Below, piece after piece: positions 27,466-36,420 of a stretch of DNA of 61,384 bases (position 1 is its first letter; every line of letters begins with the position of its first letter). Under the pieces are notes generated by a model, which was not told the origin of the DNA, did no database searches, and saw only the letters and a list, made by a program, of their open reading frames with translations. A program made the translations under genes and the position numbers. This stretch comes from Roseitalea sp. (lineage in GTDB: Bacteria; Pseudomonadota; Alphaproteobacteria; Rhizobiales; Rhizobiaceae), in contig JAEPON010000022.1 of assembly GCA_017642895.1 (NCBI GenBank), forward strand, positions 1-61,384, in the 5' to 3' direction.

Positions 27466-28692
27466 CTAAGTCACTGGCAAGGCAGGCGGCGGCTTGGCGC
27501 CATCAAGAACGCGCCTTAAAACGCCCACCACCTTCGCAGCTTTCCTTTCGTCAAACCGCAGCGACGTCGGGAGGTTGATAACAGTAGTTGAGAGAACCGC
27601 GGATACCGGAAAGCTGCGGTCATCTGACAGCAGCGACCGGTAGGCCGCCAGATCAGGAACCGAGTATTCGATCACCTCTCCCAGTTCGACGCCCATGGCT
27701 GCCGCCCGAGCGCGAACCCGTTGTCGATCGGCCACTCTGGCCACGACGTGCGAAACGCTGGAACCATGGGGTTCTTCAAGCCATTCCAATCCGGACACGT
27801 CAGCAAGTCTGCTCCGATAGTAACCATCATACATTCGCCGTGCTTCGATCATGGCCGAAAGTCTACCTGTCTGTTCGACACCGACGCGGCCCTCGAGGCC
27901 GGTCATGCCAACGAGATGGTCATCGGGCAATTCGATCAGCTCTTCATCATAGTATCGCGTAAAGCGGTCAAGCAGACCGGCGCGGCGAAGGCGATCGGTG
28001 AGACCAAACAATGGTGGCCAGAACGCAGGAGCAACCGCAAACGCGTAGGCCAGGCGCGACATGGTCTTAAGCAGCGTCGGCGCGGTGGTCGTCCGGGCAC
28101 GGTGTTCCCGAAGAGCGCTGGCCAGTTCAGCATCGTCTGTGGTGACCATACCACCAAATATCGCGGTCATCGTCTTGCTGACATTGAGTCCGAAGATCGC
28201 TGCAGCGCCCTCACGATGAACGGGCCGGCTGTTCCACTCAGTGATAAAACTGTGGGCGCAGTCTTGGATGACCGGAACGTGCGGATGTTTAGCCCTCAGA
28301 TCGTCGAGCATGTCGAGATCGACAGGGTTCCCAAAGATCGACGTCGCGAGAATGGCCCCGGTCGTTTCGTCGACAAACCCGCGCACATGGTCCAGGTCCA
28401 TGTTCGCGTCTCGCCCACTATCGACAAACACTGGTCGGTTGCCGCTCACAACAACAGCATTTGGAACCACCACGCATGTGTAAGCGGGGCAGATGACGCT
28501 TCGGTTCGACAGACCAAGGCATTTGAGGAGCGCCAGAAGCCCCGACCGGCCGTAGGGAAATGCAATGGCGTGCCCCTGCTCCATCACCTTGGCAAATGCG
28601 TCTTCGAACAGCCTGACATCGTCCGAAAACGATGGGGTGAGCGCGGCAATGATCTCGCGACCGCCGAGCGGCGGCTGGAAACGCGGAATCAT
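27466..28692 (-). CDS. DegT/DnrJ/EryC1/StrS-family aminotransferase
   Basis: A 408-residue PLP-dependent sugar aminotransferase starting MIPRFQPPLGGREI. Marks: PYGRSGLLALLKCLGL, VICPAYTCVVVPNAV, IQDCAHSFITEW, and GLNVSKTMTAIFGGM with the presumed Schiff-base Lys. The SKTMT context differs from the PAKxLG of the other two DegT proteins here, so it belongs to a different subgroup. ATG 28692 overlaps the upstream stop by four bases (ATGA); 70 codons of open frame upstream of it are Arg/His-rich and overlap the neighbour, so they are excluded. It is the last gene of the long minus-strand wbp operon and meets the UPF0104 gene tail to tail. Confidence 0.82.
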   Translation of the reverse strand: MIPRFQPPLGGREIIAALTPSFSDDVRLFEDAFAKVMEQGHAIAFPYGRSGLLALLKCLGLSNRSVICPAYTCVVVPNAVVVSGNRPVFVDSGRDANMDLDHVRGFVDETTGAILATSIFGNPVDLDMLDDLRAKHPHVPVIQDCAHSFITEWNSRPVHREGAAAIFGLNVSKTMTAIFGGMVTTDDAELASALREHRARTTTAPTLLKTMSRLAYAFAVAPAFWPPLFGLTDRLRRAGLLDRFTRYYDEELIELPDDHLVGMTGLEGRVGVEQTGRLSAMIEARRMYDGYYRSRLADVSGLEWLEEPHGSSVSHVVARVADRQRVRARAAAMGVELGEVIEYSVPDLAAYRSLLSDDRSFPVSAVLSTTVINLPTSLRFDERKAAKVVGVLRRVLDGAKPPPALPVT

Positions 28693-30248
28693 GGCTTGTC
28701 GTCTCCAACCTGCCAGTATCCGGCGCTGGCCATGTGAATGGCCGTGAAGGGCTTCTTGGAGCGCAGCAGTTCCATCTCTCCCGCCAGCGTCTGAGTATCG
28801 GCGATTTCGATCTCTGGGCCCAGTCTGATCGTGCGGGTGTTCGTGACGCCGGCCAGTCTTTGGCCGGTGATAAGCCGTTTGACCAGCGCGCGTTTTGTCC
28901 ACTCAGCGAAAGGACGATAGAGAAACACCGTCAGCGCCAAGACACGCAGAACCAGAAATTTGAGCGGCGTTGGCCGTTCACCGATCAGCTCAACGAATGG
29001 CGCCGAAACAGTGACGACGTTGTCTACGAGACTGTGTTCGTTGTCCGATTGCAATGCCTGCGTCGAGTAGGTCCGGCCAGCCATCCGACCACAGACCCCA
29101 GGGTCAAAGAACGAACTTGCCTCGTCCTTCTTGAAATGGGCCACAACGCCACCTTTGGAGATTGATACGACGGTGTAATGGCTTGGACCATTGTCGATCA
29201 CACACTGGGCATGTTCGAAGGTTCTGCGAAACGGCTCTGAGCTTTCATGCGGCAGATCGTTGGTGGGTTCGGGTGCCGGTCGGCCCATGGATTCGGCCGC
29301 GGCGTGGCAATAGGCGTTGAAATGCGGAGCGAGATTGGGCTCGTCTATCGCCGCCAGCGTGACAACGCTCCGGTCCGCAATCGACTGCCGGGCGAACCGT
29401 GCCACATCCGCGGCTTCGGGGATCGTCAGAGCCAGGGCTTCAAAGGCGGCAGGGACCAGGAATCTGGTGTTACGTGATCCGTAAACGCCGCCGAACGATC
29501 CATCGGGATGGCAGAAGTAGGCCACAAAGCCGAGCGATCGCCCAATACTGTCGCGCAGGTCGGTCGATTCCAGCGATCCATAGGCATCGGCCAGGTAATA
29601 GAGGCCAAGCGTCTCGTATCCCGGGTCCATCGCACCATATTCGGAATACCAACCCTCTGCGGACTGGTTTGCCATGATCACCGACAACAATTGTTGGGCG
29701 CGTTCGCGCGCGATCCGGGCGTCCCGTCCCTTCCAACGCAGCAGCGCGGCGACAGCCGTGGCCAGGTGGTTGGAAATAATGGCGTGCGTTTCATCGTTGC
29801 GGCAAATGAAGTCGATCAGGGGCGCAGCCGTCTCGCGCCATCTTGACACCATTTCCGGCGGAACCTTCTGCGCCAACCCATCAGCAGCACACAGGATATC
29901 GAACGCAACCAAGGCAGTGACGCAAAAGGATTTTTCGTTCGGAAAAGCCTCCACGAGACTGCCATCACGTGCGGTGATCAACTTCGTCGCTTCAATGGCA
30001 TCGTCAATTCGACCGATAATCGAAGCTTCCGAAATGCTGGCTGGAAGCATACCGGCCGCCACGATGCGCGAAAGGCCGTTGACAGCCCCTTGCATGGTGG
30101 CGTTGGGAAAATCGGCCGTTTTCCAGGCCCAGAAGCGCCGATCTCCGAGTCCGCGTGTGGGGCTGAACGGGTCGCAGTCGAACGACGCGAGAACTCGCGG
30201 TAGCGCCTGCTCAATTTCCTTCAAATAGGGATTGGCTGAATCAAGCAT
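28689..30248 (-). CDS. Uncharacterised protein, predicted alpha/alpha-toroid plus beta domain
   Basis: A 519-residue protein I cannot name. The first ~330 residues are helix-rich with repeating short motifs (ITARDGSLVEAFPNEKSFCV, AEGWYSEYGAMDPGYETLGL, HPDGSFGGVYGSRNTRFLVP), a pattern like the alpha/alpha toroids of polysaccharide lyases, heparinase-II/III-like proteins and terpene-cyclase-like folds. From about residue 350 the sequence turns beta-rich (YTVVSISKGGVVAHFKKDEA) with one hydrophobic stretch near 430 (LVLRVLALTVFLYRPF). No signal peptide is visible. It sits between a deacetylase and an aminotransferase with overlaps on both sides. A glycan lyase or epimerase-like role is a guess from fold impression and context. 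Confidence 0.55.
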   Translation of the reverse strand: MLDSANPYLKEIEQALPRVLASFDCDPFSPTRGLGDRRFWAWKTADFPNATMQGAVNGLSRIVAAGMLPASISEASIIGRIDDAIEATKLITARDGSLVEAFPNEKSFCVTALVAFDILCAADGLAQKVPPEMVSRWRETAAPLIDFICRNDETHAIISNHLATAVAALLRWKGRDARIARERAQQLLSVIMANQSAEGWYSEYGAMDPGYETLGLYYLADAYGSLESTDLRDSIGRSLGFVAYFCHPDGSFGGVYGSRNTRFLVPAAFEALALTIPEAADVARFARQSIADRSVVTLAAIDEPNLAPHFNAYCHAAAESMGRPAPEPTNDLPHESSEPFRRTFEHAQCVIDNGPSHYTVVSISKGGVVAHFKKDEASSFFDPGVCGRMAGRTYSTQALQSDNEHSLVDNVVTVSAPFVELIGERPTPLKFLVLRVLALTVFLYRPFAEWTKRALVKRLITGQRLAGVTNTRTIRLGPEIEIADTQTLAGEMELLRSKKPFTAIHMASAGYWQVGDDKP

Positions 30249-31578
30249 CGGAAATCGCCTCAACGACCGTGATGCATCGCGCCTTCAGGAGATCCAGAAG
30301 CGCGACGTAGCCCTCACGCCAGCCATACTCCTCATGGATCGTATGAACGTGCCAGAGCAAGCTGGCCTCCCCGCCAACGGCAACAACTTCGTCGATCCAG
30401 TTGACCATGGCCGCACGCGGATCGCTCGGGAAGCCGTAGTCATAGAACTGGCTGTCCATAATGATCGTCGGCACACATGTCACTCCGTGGGACTTGCCGA
30501 GCGCACTGTTCCAAGGCCGGTGCGCCAGGGCCGATCCATTCCGAAAACCAGACCGGTCATTGAAACCGAGCGTGAAGTCGTACCTGACACCCGCTTTTTC
30601 CTGGATCGCCCACGTGTCACGCCAGGAAAACCGCAACCAGTGCTGCCGGCAATGCGCGACATCTGCGCCGAGCGAGGCACGGACTTCCTGTCGTGTCCTG
30701 CTGAGTTTGCTCAGATCGTTCCAGCTGTTGAACCCGGGATGGATTCCAATCTTCCAGCCTGCCGAGTGCAGACCACGAATCAACTCCTGGATCCTCGGTT
30801 CGGCAGCGCGGTAGCTAGGATCGATCAGCCATGCCGTCAGGCTTTTGTCGGCCATCTGATCCGCAAAGAAGAACCGGCTCTTGAACCCCCGCTCCGCTTC
30901 AAGCGCACATACTTCGTCAAACAGCCAATAGTCCGCGCTGGTAAATACAAAACCCGCTGCATCGCGGGCGCGCTTCAAGGCTGATCGAAAACGTCCGCCT
31001 GCTCCGAGCCGCGCCACAGCGATGAGCTGCATGATCGCAGACTTCAGCCGGAGCTGTGGCGTCTTTGTGAGCGCGTCAACATCGTGCGTGAGATGGAAAC
31101 GAGCTGCCGGCACAGGACCGAACAGAGCGACCTCGCTCGATCCGCGGGCACGTGCTGCCATGCGTCGGAGCAAAAGGAAGATGCGGTTTGCCCACGCGTG
31201 ATCGTAGGCGACCGACCAGGCCGTCGGCAGCCTGAACGCATAGGACTGGATGGGGCCACGGCGGTCTTCAACGGAGCGCTCCAGCCATCCAGAAAGATGC
31301 AAGTGCGCCGCCCTCAGCCAGTCGCACCGGTCAAACTGGCTGCCCTCACCGTCTTGAATGCAGCAGGCGTCCACAAGCAAGCTGGCTGGCGAGCCAACAC
31401 CGAGATCCGATGCCCAGTCGGGCAACTCGACGTGCACGAGTTGATAGGTCGGCGCCGACATGGACTTCGGCATCGGCACCTCGCCCACGTAACCAGTGCC
31501 GGTGCCAAAGTAGGACGAACCCGCCGAAAGGGCGTGGTCTCGTCCGGCCTCAACTGAATAAGCTGTTTGCTCGGTCAT
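30241..31578 (-). CDS. Polysaccharide-deacetylase-like protein
   Basis: A 445-residue protein related to the NodB/CE4 deacetylase superfamily, in the divergent form common in surface-polysaccharide loci. FHLTHDVDALTKTPQLRLKS stands where CE4 enzymes have TFDDG, and HSAGWKIGIHPGFNSWNDLS holds the H-x-G-like metal segment. SRFFFADQM and SLLWHVHTIHEEYGW are later conserved pieces. ATG 31578 is chosen because the upstream 34 codons of open frame look unconserved; GTG 31680 is the alternative. The N-terminal ~150 residues are a separate, unrecognised domain containing MSAPTYQLVHVELPDWASDL. It may de-N-acetylate a sugar of the repeat unit or its precursor. Confidence 0.7.
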   Translation of the reverse strand: MTEQTAYSVEAGRDHALSAGSSYFGTGTGYVGEVPMPKSMSAPTYQLVHVELPDWASDLGVGSPASLLVDACCIQDGEGSQFDRCDWLRAAHLHLSGWLERSVEDRRGPIQSYAFRLPTAWSVAYDHAWANRIFLLLRRMAARARGSSEVALFGPVPAARFHLTHDVDALTKTPQLRLKSAIMQLIAVARLGAGGRFRSALKRARDAAGFVFTSADYWLFDEVCALEAERGFKSRFFFADQMADKSLTAWLIDPSYRAAEPRIQELIRGLHSAGWKIGIHPGFNSWNDLSKLSRTRQEVRASLGADVAHCRQHWLRFSWRDTWAIQEKAGVRYDFTLGFNDRSGFRNGSALAHRPWNSALGKSHGVTCVPTIIMDSQFYDYGFPSDPRAAMVNWIDEVVAVGGEASLLWHVHTIHEEYGWREGYVALLDLLKARCITVVEAISDA

Positions 31579-31701
31579 GAGGGAGCGATCTAACCAGTTC
31601 TCATGGTTCGGGCCAGTGGACGTCGCTGCTTGCTGGGACAGCACCTCGGTCGAGCGCCAGGAGAGACGTATTGCCGGCACGCCGAGGAGCGCATCTTGTG
31701 C

Positions 31702-33609
31702 TTAGCTAGCCATGGCAATGTTGGGTGCTTCGGAATCCGACGGGCCAGCGTGGCCAGAGCTCCGTAACGCGCGATCACCCAACCAGATGAGCGTCGTCGC
31801 TTCGGTGAAGCGGCGGACATTGCTGGCCAGCGCCTCGTTGGAAAACGCATCGTCGATACCAGTCGCGGGATCGACGAAATCCTGCGTGACGTCCTTCGCA
31901 TCGCGCAGCCGCGACCGGATGTGGTCGCCGAGGCCGCTATCCATCCACACTCGCGCCCGGACGTCGAAACCGCGCTTGTCGCGATTGAGCCTGATGGAAT
32001 CGGGGATCTTGCCGGCACCATAGTCACGCAGGATCGACTTGCCGAAACCGTTACCCAGCTTATGCACGATCGGCAGCGCGATACCATACTCGAGGACACG
32101 GTGATCCATGAACGGTAGGCGGCTTTCGATGGAGTTCCCCATCGAATTGCGATCCTCGTAACGCAACAGCGTCGGCAGCGAAAACCGGGTGACATCAAGG
32201 ACCTGCCGGTCCCGCACCGAACTGCCGGTTCCCAGACCCGGCGTCGCGACGCCCTTGGTTTCAGGCAGTCTGAGGATCGTCTCGATCTCGTCGGACGCCT
32301 TGAAATAGCGGTGGCGCTCGCCCCAGAAGACGGTCAGCCGTTTCATGATGGCGGGAACCGCCGGAGCTACGGCGCTGACCGCGTGTAGCAGCGACCCCGG
32401 CGATCGGCGGCGCAAGGCCTCCGATACGTAAAACATGAAGAACTTTCGATACCCCATGAAGCCTTCATCGCCGCCCTGCCCGCCCAGCATCACCGTCGTC
32501 CCATCGGCTTTGGCCGCTTCGAAGACAGCGAACTGGGCCATCATGCTCGGATGCGGGAAGGGAGCGCCTTGGGCCAACAACGTGCGCTCAAAGAGTGAAA
32601 CAATGTAGTCTTCGCCTTCCGGCCATACATAACGCGGCTCAAATCCAACCATCTCGGCGAGTTTGCTCACCAGAGGGCCTTCACTGTCCATGGCGTCTGG
32701 ATGCGCGAAACTGTATCCTGTCAGCCGACCAACACCCCGTTTCATCAGGCTGGAGATGAGCGCCGAATCGACGCCGCCGCTCACCGACAGGCCCAATGGA
32801 ACGTCCGAACGCAGACGGATCCGGGTGGCCTCCCACAGCTTGTCGTCAAGCAATTCAAGCGCGTCACCATGCGAGATCGACGACAGCGCGTCGATCTTGC
32901 CGGCAACGCCACTATCCAGATCATAATAACGACGCGGGCTCGCCTCGACGGCCGGCGCTCTCAGATCAACGACGAGGCAGCATCCCGGCTCAAGCGCCCG
33001 CAACCCCGCAAAGGGCGATACGGCGCCGTCGTCCTCGTAGTATTTGAGGCGGATTCCCTTCGCGAGATAATCGAGATCCGGACCCAAGCCGAAGGTACGC
33101 GCGATCTCGCCGGGCGTCGAGGCAAAGACCAAGCGCCGGTCATCGCTGTGCCAATAGAGCGGCTTGACGCCGAACCGGTCCCTCACCAGCGTCAGCTTGG
33201 CCGTGTCGCGGTCAAACAGGGCGAATGCGAACATGCCGCACAGGCGATCAAGGCAGTCCAGGCCCCATGCCTTGAATGCAGCAATCAGAACTTCGGTATC
33301 GGACTGTGTGGCGAACCTGTGGCCGGCATCCTCCAACTCGCGACGCAGCTCGACATAGTTGTATATTTCACCGTTGAAGACGATCGTGAACCGGCCATCA
33401 CCAGCCGTCATCGGTTGGTTGGCGTGGCTTGAGAGATCGATGATCGACAGACGCGTGTGGCCCAGCGCCAGTCGATATCGATCAGATTGGATCAGTTCGC
33501 TAACTGCTGCATCCGGTCCGCGCATTCGCTGATCGCGGTTGATGCGATCAACGACCGCAATCGGATTGTCCTCCGCGCGTGAAGACAGCATTCCGCTGAT
33601 GCCGCACAT
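31702..33609 (-). CDS. Asparagine-synthase-like amidotransferase (copy 3, WbpS-like)
   Basis: A 635-residue protein with N-terminal nucleophile Cys2 (MCGISGMLSS), MRGPDAAVSEL in place of the usual HRGPDD, FNGEIYNYVELRRE, the PP-loop SGGVDSA (277-283), MLGGQGGDEGFMGYRKFF and NSMGNSIESRLPFMDHR. A strong Shine-Dalgarno GGAGG lies six bases before ATG 33609. It is 23 bases downstream of the 2-epimerase gene, so its most likely substrate is the di-N-acetylated mannuronic acid made by the wbp genes, which it would amidate at C6. This assignment is from context; AsnB-like proteins in O-antigen clusters are the precedent. Confidence 0.86.
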   Translation of the reverse strand: MCGISGMLSSRAEDNPIAVVDRINRDQRMRGPDAAVSELIQSDRYRLALGHTRLSIIDLSSHANQPMTAGDGRFTIVFNGEIYNYVELRRELEDAGHRFATQSDTEVLIAAFKAWGLDCLDRLCGMFAFALFDRDTAKLTLVRDRFGVKPLYWHSDDRRLVFASTPGEIARTFGLGPDLDYLAKGIRLKYYEDDGAVSPFAGLRALEPGCCLVVDLRAPAVEASPRRYYDLDSGVAGKIDALSSISHGDALELLDDKLWEATRIRLRSDVPLGLSVSGGVDSALISSLMKRGVGRLTGYSFAHPDAMDSEGPLVSKLAEMVGFEPRYVWPEGEDYIVSLFERTLLAQGAPFPHPSMMAQFAVFEAAKADGTTVMLGGQGGDEGFMGYRKFFMFYVSEALRRRSPGSLLHAVSAVAPAVPAIMKRLTVFWGERHRYFKASDEIETILRLPETKGVATPGLGTGSSVRDRQVLDVTRFSLPTLLRYEDRNSMGNSIESRLPFMDHRVLEYGIALPIVHKLGNGFGKSILRDYGAGKIPDSIRLNRDKRGFDVRARVWMDSGLGDHIRSRLRDAKDVTQDFVDPATGIDDAFSNEALASNVRRFTEATTLIWLGDRALRSSGHAGPSDSEAPNIAMAS

Positions 33610-33632
33610 ATCGGTCCTCCAGGGCGCGCCCG

Positions 33633-34721
33633 TCAGGCAGCTTGTTTGAGCAGCTCAACAATCTTACCGGCGGATGCGCCATCGCCATAGGGTTCAAAAC
33701 CATGCGCCGGGTTTGCGACCAGTTGTTGCTCGACGGCCGCCAGAACCGCGGATCGGGAGATGCTGTCCGGCAAGCGGTTCCAGCCACTTTCGACCAATTC
33801 CTGCCACTCGGTTTCATCGCGGACCGTGACACACCTCGTCTTGTGGAAGAAGGCCTCTTTTTGCACGCCGCCCGAGTCGGTCACAACCAATTCGGCATCG
33901 GCGACAAGATCGGCCATCAGGCCGAATCCGAGCGGGTCGGTGAATGTCAGTCGGTTGGCGCCCGGCAGCGCGTCGATCACTTCTCGCCGTTCGCCTTTTA
34001 GTCGCGGATGCAGCGGAATGACGACGGTGTACCGACCGGCGAGCTCAATCAAGGCACCAAATATCTCCGTCAGGCGGGAGGGGTCGTCCGTGTTTTCCTG
34101 CCGGTGGATTGTCGCCAAAACAAGCGGCGCATTGTCCAGGGCGAGCAAGGTTCGCGGGTCAGTGCGTTCGCCGCGGGACGCGGCGATCTCCAAGGCAACG
34201 TCGTACATGACATCACCCACCAGATGGAGGCTGCGGTCGCTCAGGCCCTCTTTCTCCAGCATATCCATGGCAAATTGGGTCGGCGCAAAAAGCCAATCGC
34301 TGACATGATCGGTCAGGATCCGATTGATCTCCTCGGGCATGCGGCGATTGAACGAACGCAGACCGGCCTCAACATGCGCCACCTTCATGTGCAGTTTGGC
34401 AGCAGCCAAGGCGCCCGCAAGCGTCGAGTTGGTGTCACCATAGACCAGCACGGCGTCCGGCCTCTCGTTTGTCAGGACGTCTTCGATGCGTATGAGCTGC
34501 TGGCCCGTCATCTGGCCATGCGGGCCGCCGCCAATCTCAAGATTGTAGTTTGGACGCCGCAGCTTGAGTTCATCGAAGAACACGTCCGACATGTTGGCGT
34601 CATAGTGCTGGCCGGTGTGGACCAGCACCTCCTCTATGCCATCGGTTGCGTCGATTGCGTGCGAAACGGCGGACGCCTTGATGAACTGGGGTCTTGCTCC
34701 AACGATGGTGCAGATTTTCAT
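33633..34721 (-). CDS. wecB: Non-hydrolysing UDP-GlcNAc-type 2-epimerase (WbpI-like)
   Basis: A 362-residue GT-B-fold epimerase. Marks: KICTIVGARPQFIKASAVSH, VLVHTGQHYDANMSDVFFDE, VLVYGDTNSTLAGALAA, VAHVEAGLRSFNRRMPEEIN, LATIHRQENTDDP and VTDSGGVQKEAFFHKT, all diagnostic. WecB makes UDP-ManNAc from UDP-GlcNAc; the WbpI/WlbD branch instead epimerises UDP-GlcNAc(3NAc)A to UDP-ManNAc(3NAc)A. Because it follows wbpA-B-D-E homologues with a four-base overlap, the WbpI role is favoured here. The sequence alone does not separate the two. Confidence 0.92.
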   Translation of the reverse strand: MKICTIVGARPQFIKASAVSHAIDATDGIEEVLVHTGQHYDANMSDVFFDELKLRRPNYNLEIGGGPHGQMTGQQLIRIEDVLTNERPDAVLVYGDTNSTLAGALAAAKLHMKVAHVEAGLRSFNRRMPEEINRILTDHVSDWLFAPTQFAMDMLEKEGLSDRSLHLVGDVMYDVALEIAASRGERTDPRTLLALDNAPLVLATIHRQENTDDPSRLTEIFGALIELAGRYTVVIPLHPRLKGERREVIDALPGANRLTFTDPLGFGLMADLVADAELVVTDSGGVQKEAFFHKTRCVTVRDETEWQELVESGWNRLPDSISRSAVLAAVEQQLVANPAHGFEPYGDGASAGKIVELLKQAA

Positions 34722-35842
34722 GAAAGGCTCGATTTCAGGGCGTCGATGACGCGTTGCTGGTCTTCACGCGACAGGTACGGGTGCATCGGGAGTGCAAGCA
34801 CCGTCTCGGACAGTTGCTCCGATACGGCCAGTCCTTCCGGGTCACCCGGATTGCCATGGAACGCGCCCTGCTGATGAAGCGGCTTGGGGTAGTAGACCTC
34901 GGTTGGAATGCCGTTGTATTTCAGACGGTCGCGGACTCGGTCGCGCTGATCGCGACTTTGCATGCGCAGCGTGTACTGGGCCCAAACCGACCGGCATTCG
35001 TTGGGCACCTGTGGAACATGCACACTTTCGCCAAGCGCGTCGGAGTAGATGTCGGCGACGCGCTGACGCGCATCGATCTCGTCGGGGAAATGCGCAAGCT
35101 TCTCCAGGAGAATGGCCGCCTGAACCGTATCCAACCGCGAATTTCGCCCGAGCCGGACGTTGTCATACTTTTCGGTGCCTTTGCCATGAACGCGGAAGCT
35201 GCGAATGAGATCAGCCCAATCGTCGCTGTCGGTGAAGATGACACCGCCATCACCATAACAGCCCAGCGGCTTGGCAGGGAAGAATGACGATGTTGTCAGA
35301 TCACCGAGGGTGCCGCTGGAACGTTCCTTGTAAGACGCACCAAAGCTCTGGGCAGCATCGGCAATGACGGACATGCCCTGCGTGGACGCCAGGTCGGATA
35401 TGGCGTCATAGTCGGCGGGCAGCCCGAACAAATCGACCGGTATCACGGCGGCCGGGCGAAGTCCGTCACGCTTGGCGCTGGCCATGGTACGTTCAAGACT
35501 CGCGATGTCGATATTGAACGTCGTTGGCGAAACATCAACGAAATAAGGGACCGCTCCGGTGCCGGGAACGACCTCCGCCGTCGACGCGAACGTGAATGAC
35601 GGCACGAACACCGCATCGCCGGACCCCACTTCCAAAGCGGCCAAAGCCATTTCAAGCGCGTCGGTGCCGTTTGCGCATGTGACCGCGTGTTTGGCGCCAC
35701 AAAACTGCGCCAGCGCCCCCTCAAGCTCAATCACCTCGGGCCCCATGATATAGCGCCCATGGGCCAAAACGGTCTGGATGCGGCGATCGAGCGCCTCTTT
35801 CATGTGAACCTGTTGAGCTGCAAGATCGATGAACTGCATCAT
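34718..35842 (-). CDS. wbpE: UDP-3-keto-sugar aminotransferase (WbpE/WlbC-like)
   Basis: A 374-residue DegT-family PLP aminotransferase. The sequence MMQFIDLAAQQ, HGRYIMGPEVIELEGALAQF, CANGTDALEMALAALEVGSG, VPSFTFASTAEVV, VIADAAQSFGASYK and SFFPAKPLGCYGDGGVIFT (with the aldimine Lys) fits WbpE, which transaminates UDP-2-acetamido-3-keto-glucuronic acid using glutamate. GGAGGGGGC precedes the two adjacent ATG codons (35842 and 35839). The frame overlaps the acetyltransferase stop by four bases. In the characterised pathway it works tightly with the Gfo/Idh oxidoreductase, and both are here. Confidence 0.88.
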   Translation of the reverse strand: MMQFIDLAAQQVHMKEALDRRIQTVLAHGRYIMGPEVIELEGALAQFCGAKHAVTCANGTDALEMALAALEVGSGDAVFVPSFTFASTAEVVPGTGAVPYFVDVSPTTFNIDIASLERTMASAKRDGLRPAAVIPVDLFGLPADYDAISDLASTQGMSVIADAAQSFGASYKERSSGTLGDLTTSSFFPAKPLGCYGDGGVIFTDSDDWADLIRSFRVHGKGTEKYDNVRLGRNSRLDTVQAAILLEKLAHFPDEIDARQRVADIYSDALGESVHVPQVPNECRSVWAQYTLRMQSRDQRDRVRDRLKYNGIPTEVYYPKPLHQQGAFHGNPGDPEGLAVSEQLSETVLALPMHPYLSREDQQRVIDALKSSLS

Positions 35843-36420
35843 GCCCCCTCCGCAACCGCAAGATGCAGCCTGCCTTCGCGCATCTCGTAGCGCTCGCCCG
35901 TTCTGGGACAGACCAGATCGTTGCCGAGCCGTTCACCACTTCTGCTGACCCAGCCAATCTGGCGGGCGGGAATGCCTGCCACGAGCGCATGTTCCGGCAC
36001 ATCTCTTGTGACGACAGCGCCGGCTGCAATCATGCAATAAGCCCCCAGCCGGTTGCCGCAAACGACCGTCGCATTGGCACCGATGGTTGCGCCTCGGCCA
36101 ACGGGCGTTTCGACAAACTCGTCCTTGCGCTCGACATGGGCGCGCGGTGTCAAAACGTTCGTGAACACGCAAGCGGGCCCGCAAAAAACATCCTCTTCCA
36201 GCGCAACTCCGCGATAGAGGGCAACATTGTTCTGGATCTTGCAGCCATTTCCGATCACCACGTCAGGCCCAGCCATCACGCCTTGGCCCAGGATGCAGCG
36301 CTCGCCGATCCGGGTGCGGGGCAGCACGTGCACGAAATGCCATATCTTTGTCCCGGTACCGATCTCCACGGGCTCGTCAACATAAGCGCTCTCATGGATG
36401 AAAACGTCTTCGGCGATCAT
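35839..36420 (-). CDS. wbpD: UDP-amino-sugar N-acetyltransferase (WbpD/WlbB-like)
   Basis: A 193-residue left-handed beta-helix acyltransferase. Hexapeptide repeats run from about residue 8 to 145 (for example FIHESAYVDEPVEIGTGTKI, WHFVHVLPRTRIGERCILGQ, VVIGNGCKIQNNVALYRGV), with NVLTPRA in the middle loop. A C-terminal strand region with LVCPRTGERYEM follows. WbpD adds the 3-N-acetyl group from acetyl-CoA to UDP-GlcNAc(3N)A. ATG 36420 overlaps the oxidoreductase stop by four bases and gives the usual family length; 13 more codons are open upstream but overlap the neighbour. Confidence 0.87.
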   Translation of the reverse strand: MIAEDVFIHESAYVDEPVEIGTGTKIWHFVHVLPRTRIGERCILGQGVMAGPDVVIGNGCKIQNNVALYRGVALEEDVFCGPACVFTNVLTPRAHVERKDEFVETPVGRGATIGANATVVCGNRLGAYCMIAAGAVVTRDVPEHALVAGIPARQIGWVSRSGERLGNDLVCPRTGERYEMREGRLHLAVAEGA

